This document shows positions 61,821 through 64,000 of a stretch of 64,000 bases of DNA, one piece after another. The first letter of the stretch is position 1. Every line of letters starts with the position of its first letter. Source of the stretch: Colwellia sp. GTDB lineage: Bacteria > Pseudomonadota > Gammaproteobacteria > Enterobacterales > Alteromonadaceae. The notes below the pieces were generated by a model. The model was not told where the DNA came from. It ran no database searches and saw only the letters and a list, made by a program, of their open reading frames with translations. A program made the translations under genes and the position numbers. The stretch is taken from NCBI GenBank assembly GCA_013215385.1, contig JABSOY010000006.1, positions 372,001-436,000 on the forward strand, read 5' to 3'.

Positions 61821-61935
61821 AAAAGGTAATGTTTTTCTTTACTTAAATCTAACTACTCAATAAAAAACTTGCGCCTTTAAGGGAATAGAGGATAATGAAA
61901 TTAAGGCATCTAACTACAAATAATAATATTGATAA

Positions 61936-62841
61936 ATGTCACTTACTACAAAATTAACTAAATTATTTTCAAAAGCTGAATCTAAAGACGTGCTAGGCGT
62001 TAGCTTACGCCAGCAATCTCTTGCCTTTTTTTCCCATCCAAGTCATGGTGAACAACAGCTTCAGCAAGTAAGCGTACCACTTCCAGAACACCCTCAGCAA
62101 ATTAAAATAGAACAAAAAAAATATCAATTGCAAGGCCAATGTCATTTGGTTTTGGCGGCATCACAAACTCAAGTGGTACTCGTAGACAAACCCAATATCC
62201 CCGAAAATGAAGTCAATGCTGCACTAAAATGGCAAATTAAAGACTTGGTCAGTTATTCGCCTGAAGACATGGTGCTTGATTATTTTGATGGGCCAACACT
62301 TGCTGGTGGTAATGAAAAAATTAATGTTGTTTGTGCTTCAAAAAAAGATTTATTAACTTTTATTGAACCGCTTAATCAAAATGGACTCGTTTTAAAAACG
62401 ATTACCACAGAAGAGTTTGCCTTTGCTAGCTTAGTACCTGTGCAAAATGATGCCTGTTTAATGGTATGTCAGCAGCCGAATGAAGAAATTGTGCTATTAA
62501 TTGTTAAGCAAGGCAAAGTGTACTTCTCTCGACGTCTCCGTGGTTTTTCACAAATTTCTACTAAAAGTGACGATGAATTATCTGCTGGTGTTATTGATAG
62601 TTTAAGTTTAGAAATTCAGCGCTCAACGGATTATTTTGAGCGCCAACTGAAACAAGCGCCAATACGTACTATTGAAATTATTGTCCCCATAGTTTCTGAA
62701 GCGCTACTAGCAAGGAAATTGGCCGAAAATACCAATGTAGCGGTAAACTTGCTCGTGATGCCAGTAGGTTTTACTGATTCAAGAGAATATGCCGCTACGA
62801 TAGGTGCAACACAATTGAATAATATGGCAGCGAGCGACTAA
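61936..62841 (+). CDS. mshI: MSHA biogenesis protein MshI (PilM-like)
   Basis: PilM/MshI-like: 'ALKWQIKDLVSYSPEDMVLDYFDGP', followed by PilN- and PilO-like genes. Confidence 0.85.
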   Translation: MSLTTKLTKLFSKAESKDVLGVSLRQQSLAFFSHPSHGEQQLQQVSVPLPEHPQQIKIEQKKYQLQGQCHLVLAASQTQVVLVDKPNIPENEVNAALKWQIKDLVSYSPEDMVLDYFDGPTLAGGNEKINVVCASKKDLLTFIEPLNQNGLVLKTITTEEFAFASLVPVQNDACLMVCQQPNEEIVLLIVKQGKVYFSRRLRGFSQISTKSDDELSAGVIDSLSLEIQRSTDYFERQLKQAPIRTIEIIVPIVSEALLARKLAENTNVAVNLLVMPVGFTDSREYAATIGATQLNNMAASD

Positions 62842-63446
62842 TGGCAAAACTCTCAATTAATTTACTGCAAGCTGATTTAATCCCTAAAAACGTTTTAGTC
62901 ACTCTACCTCGCGTCGTTATGCTTTGGGCTGTTACTTTTGTTGTGATGTTTTCTTGGTCATTATTAAATAATTATCAAGTGAATAAATTAACGGTTCAAG
63001 ATCAAAAGTTATCACGGGTAAAAACCAGTCAAGATGCCTTATTAGCTCAGCTTGAAGTGCAAATAAAAGCGAACCGTACAGATACTAAAGTGCTTGAAGA
63101 ATTAGCAATGTTGAAACTGATATTACGCAACAAAAAAGTGCTGCACCGTGAATTAACGGATCCGACTTATACCTCAGTCGCAGGGTTTGCTTCTGCCATG
63201 ACCGAGTTATCGGCTATGCACCATCAAGATATTAGCTTGGAACATGTCAATATTACTTATCAAGACTTAACCTTTGCCGGTATTGCTCGTACACCAGAAT
63301 CAGTTCCTGCTTGGTTAGCTAAGTTTGAACATTCTCGTTTTTTATCCGGAAAATCATTTATCAATTTTACCCTTAATGAGAATGAGCAGAAACTTACTGA
63401 GTTCGTGGTAAGTTCGAAAGCGAATATAGGGAGCGTCAATGAATAA
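62841..63446 (+). CDS. MSHA biogenesis PilN-like protein (MshI2)
   Basis: 'MAKLSINLLQADLIPKN' typical PilN-type N-terminus, one TM, coiled coil; translationally coupled to mshI. Confidence 0.82.
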   Translation: MAKLSINLLQADLIPKNVLVTLPRVVMLWAVTFVVMFSWSLLNNYQVNKLTVQDQKLSRVKTSQDALLAQLEVQIKANRTDTKVLEELAMLKLILRNKKVLHRELTDPTYTSVAGFASAMTELSAMHHQDISLEHVNITYQDLTFAGIARTPESVPAWLAKFEHSRFLSGKSFINFTLNENEQKLTEFVVSSKANIGSVNE

Positions 63447-64000
63447 ACAGTGGCAAGAATATTGTGAAAAATACTTAACGATTACACCGCGTGAACAATA
63501 CATGGTGCTGTTGGCTGGTTTGGCGGCGATAATTTTTATTATTCACAGTTTTTTTATTGATGACAATGCGATCAAAATAACCAAGCTTGAACAAAAAATT
63601 GCCAAGGTTACTACTGGTAATCGCTCGACAAAAACTTCAATTTCGTTGCTTGAAAACGGTTTGTCTCAGGATCCAAACGCAGTATTTAATAATCAAATCG
63701 CGCAATATAAAAAGAAACTAAAAGACGTTGACGAAGGTTTATTAAAGTTAACCTCAGACTTAATAGACCCCATTCAAATGCGTTATGCCTTACTGCAATT
63801 ACTTAAAACACAAAAAGGTGTTTCTTTACAATCATTTCAAGTGATCGCAGCACAGCCTCTTACCATGACAGCTTCAAAAAGTTCGATAAAAAATAATAAA
63901 GGTAGCGTCAAAAGTAGTACGGCTAGCGATACAAGTGTAGCAATAGCACCTGAGGAACTTGTTCTGTATCGCCATGCCATAAAAATTAAACTTAGCGGCA
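63439..64000 (+). CDS. mshJ: MSHA biogenesis protein MshJ (PilO-like), truncated by window end
   Basis: ATG 63439 overlaps previous stop; MNKQWQEYCEKYLTITPREQYMVLLAGLAAIIFIIHSFF..., open to window end. Confidence 0.82.
   Translation, partial: MNKQWQEYCEKYLTITPREQYMVLLAGLAAIIFIIHSFFIDDNAIKITKLEQKIAKVTTGNRSTKTSISLLENGLSQDPNAVFNNQIAQYKKKLKDVDEGLLKLTSDLIDPIQMRYALLQLLKTQKGVSLQSFQVIAAQPLTMTASKSSIKNNKGSVKSSTASDTSVAIAPEELVLYRHAIKIKLSG

Noticed and set aside
1-64000. Search for IS elements, integrases, prophage or defence islands
   Set aside because: No transposase, integrase, phage structural, restriction-modification or toxin-antitoxin ORFs recognised; no tRNA genes seen.

Overview
Window from an AT-rich marine gammaproteobacterial chromosome. 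Gene content and synteny suggest Alteromonadales, probably Colwellia/Thalassotalea-like (inference). Most of it is ordinary chromosomal genes: ABC permease, sfsA, pepB, hrpB, mrcB, hemL-pyrB-hemJ-clcA, erpA, motX-rnr-rlmB, rpsF-priB-rpsR-rplI, and the start of an MSHA pilus cluster. I saw no rRNA, tRNA, CRISPR array, prophage or IS element. The most interesting material: (i) two separate PEP-CTERM protein + giant PrsT-like TPR protein pairs, each PEP-CTERM gene preceded by a correctly spaced sigma-54-type -24/-12 element and a shared ACTGTC upstream motif, with no exosortase in the window; (ii) a near-consensus IscR type 1 site over the -35 of a strong erpA promoter; (iii) three decayed genes: a carboxymuconolactone decarboxylase C-terminal remnant, a DUF1348-like gene whose 5' end is disrupted by a 19-bp quasi-palindrome (template-switch-like), and a MocR-type regulator with an in-frame TAA in its HTH domain next to an EamA transporter; (iv) an apparent non-canonical CTG start for RNase R and a candidate S6:S18 leader. 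All family calls are from reading the translated sequence; no database search was run.
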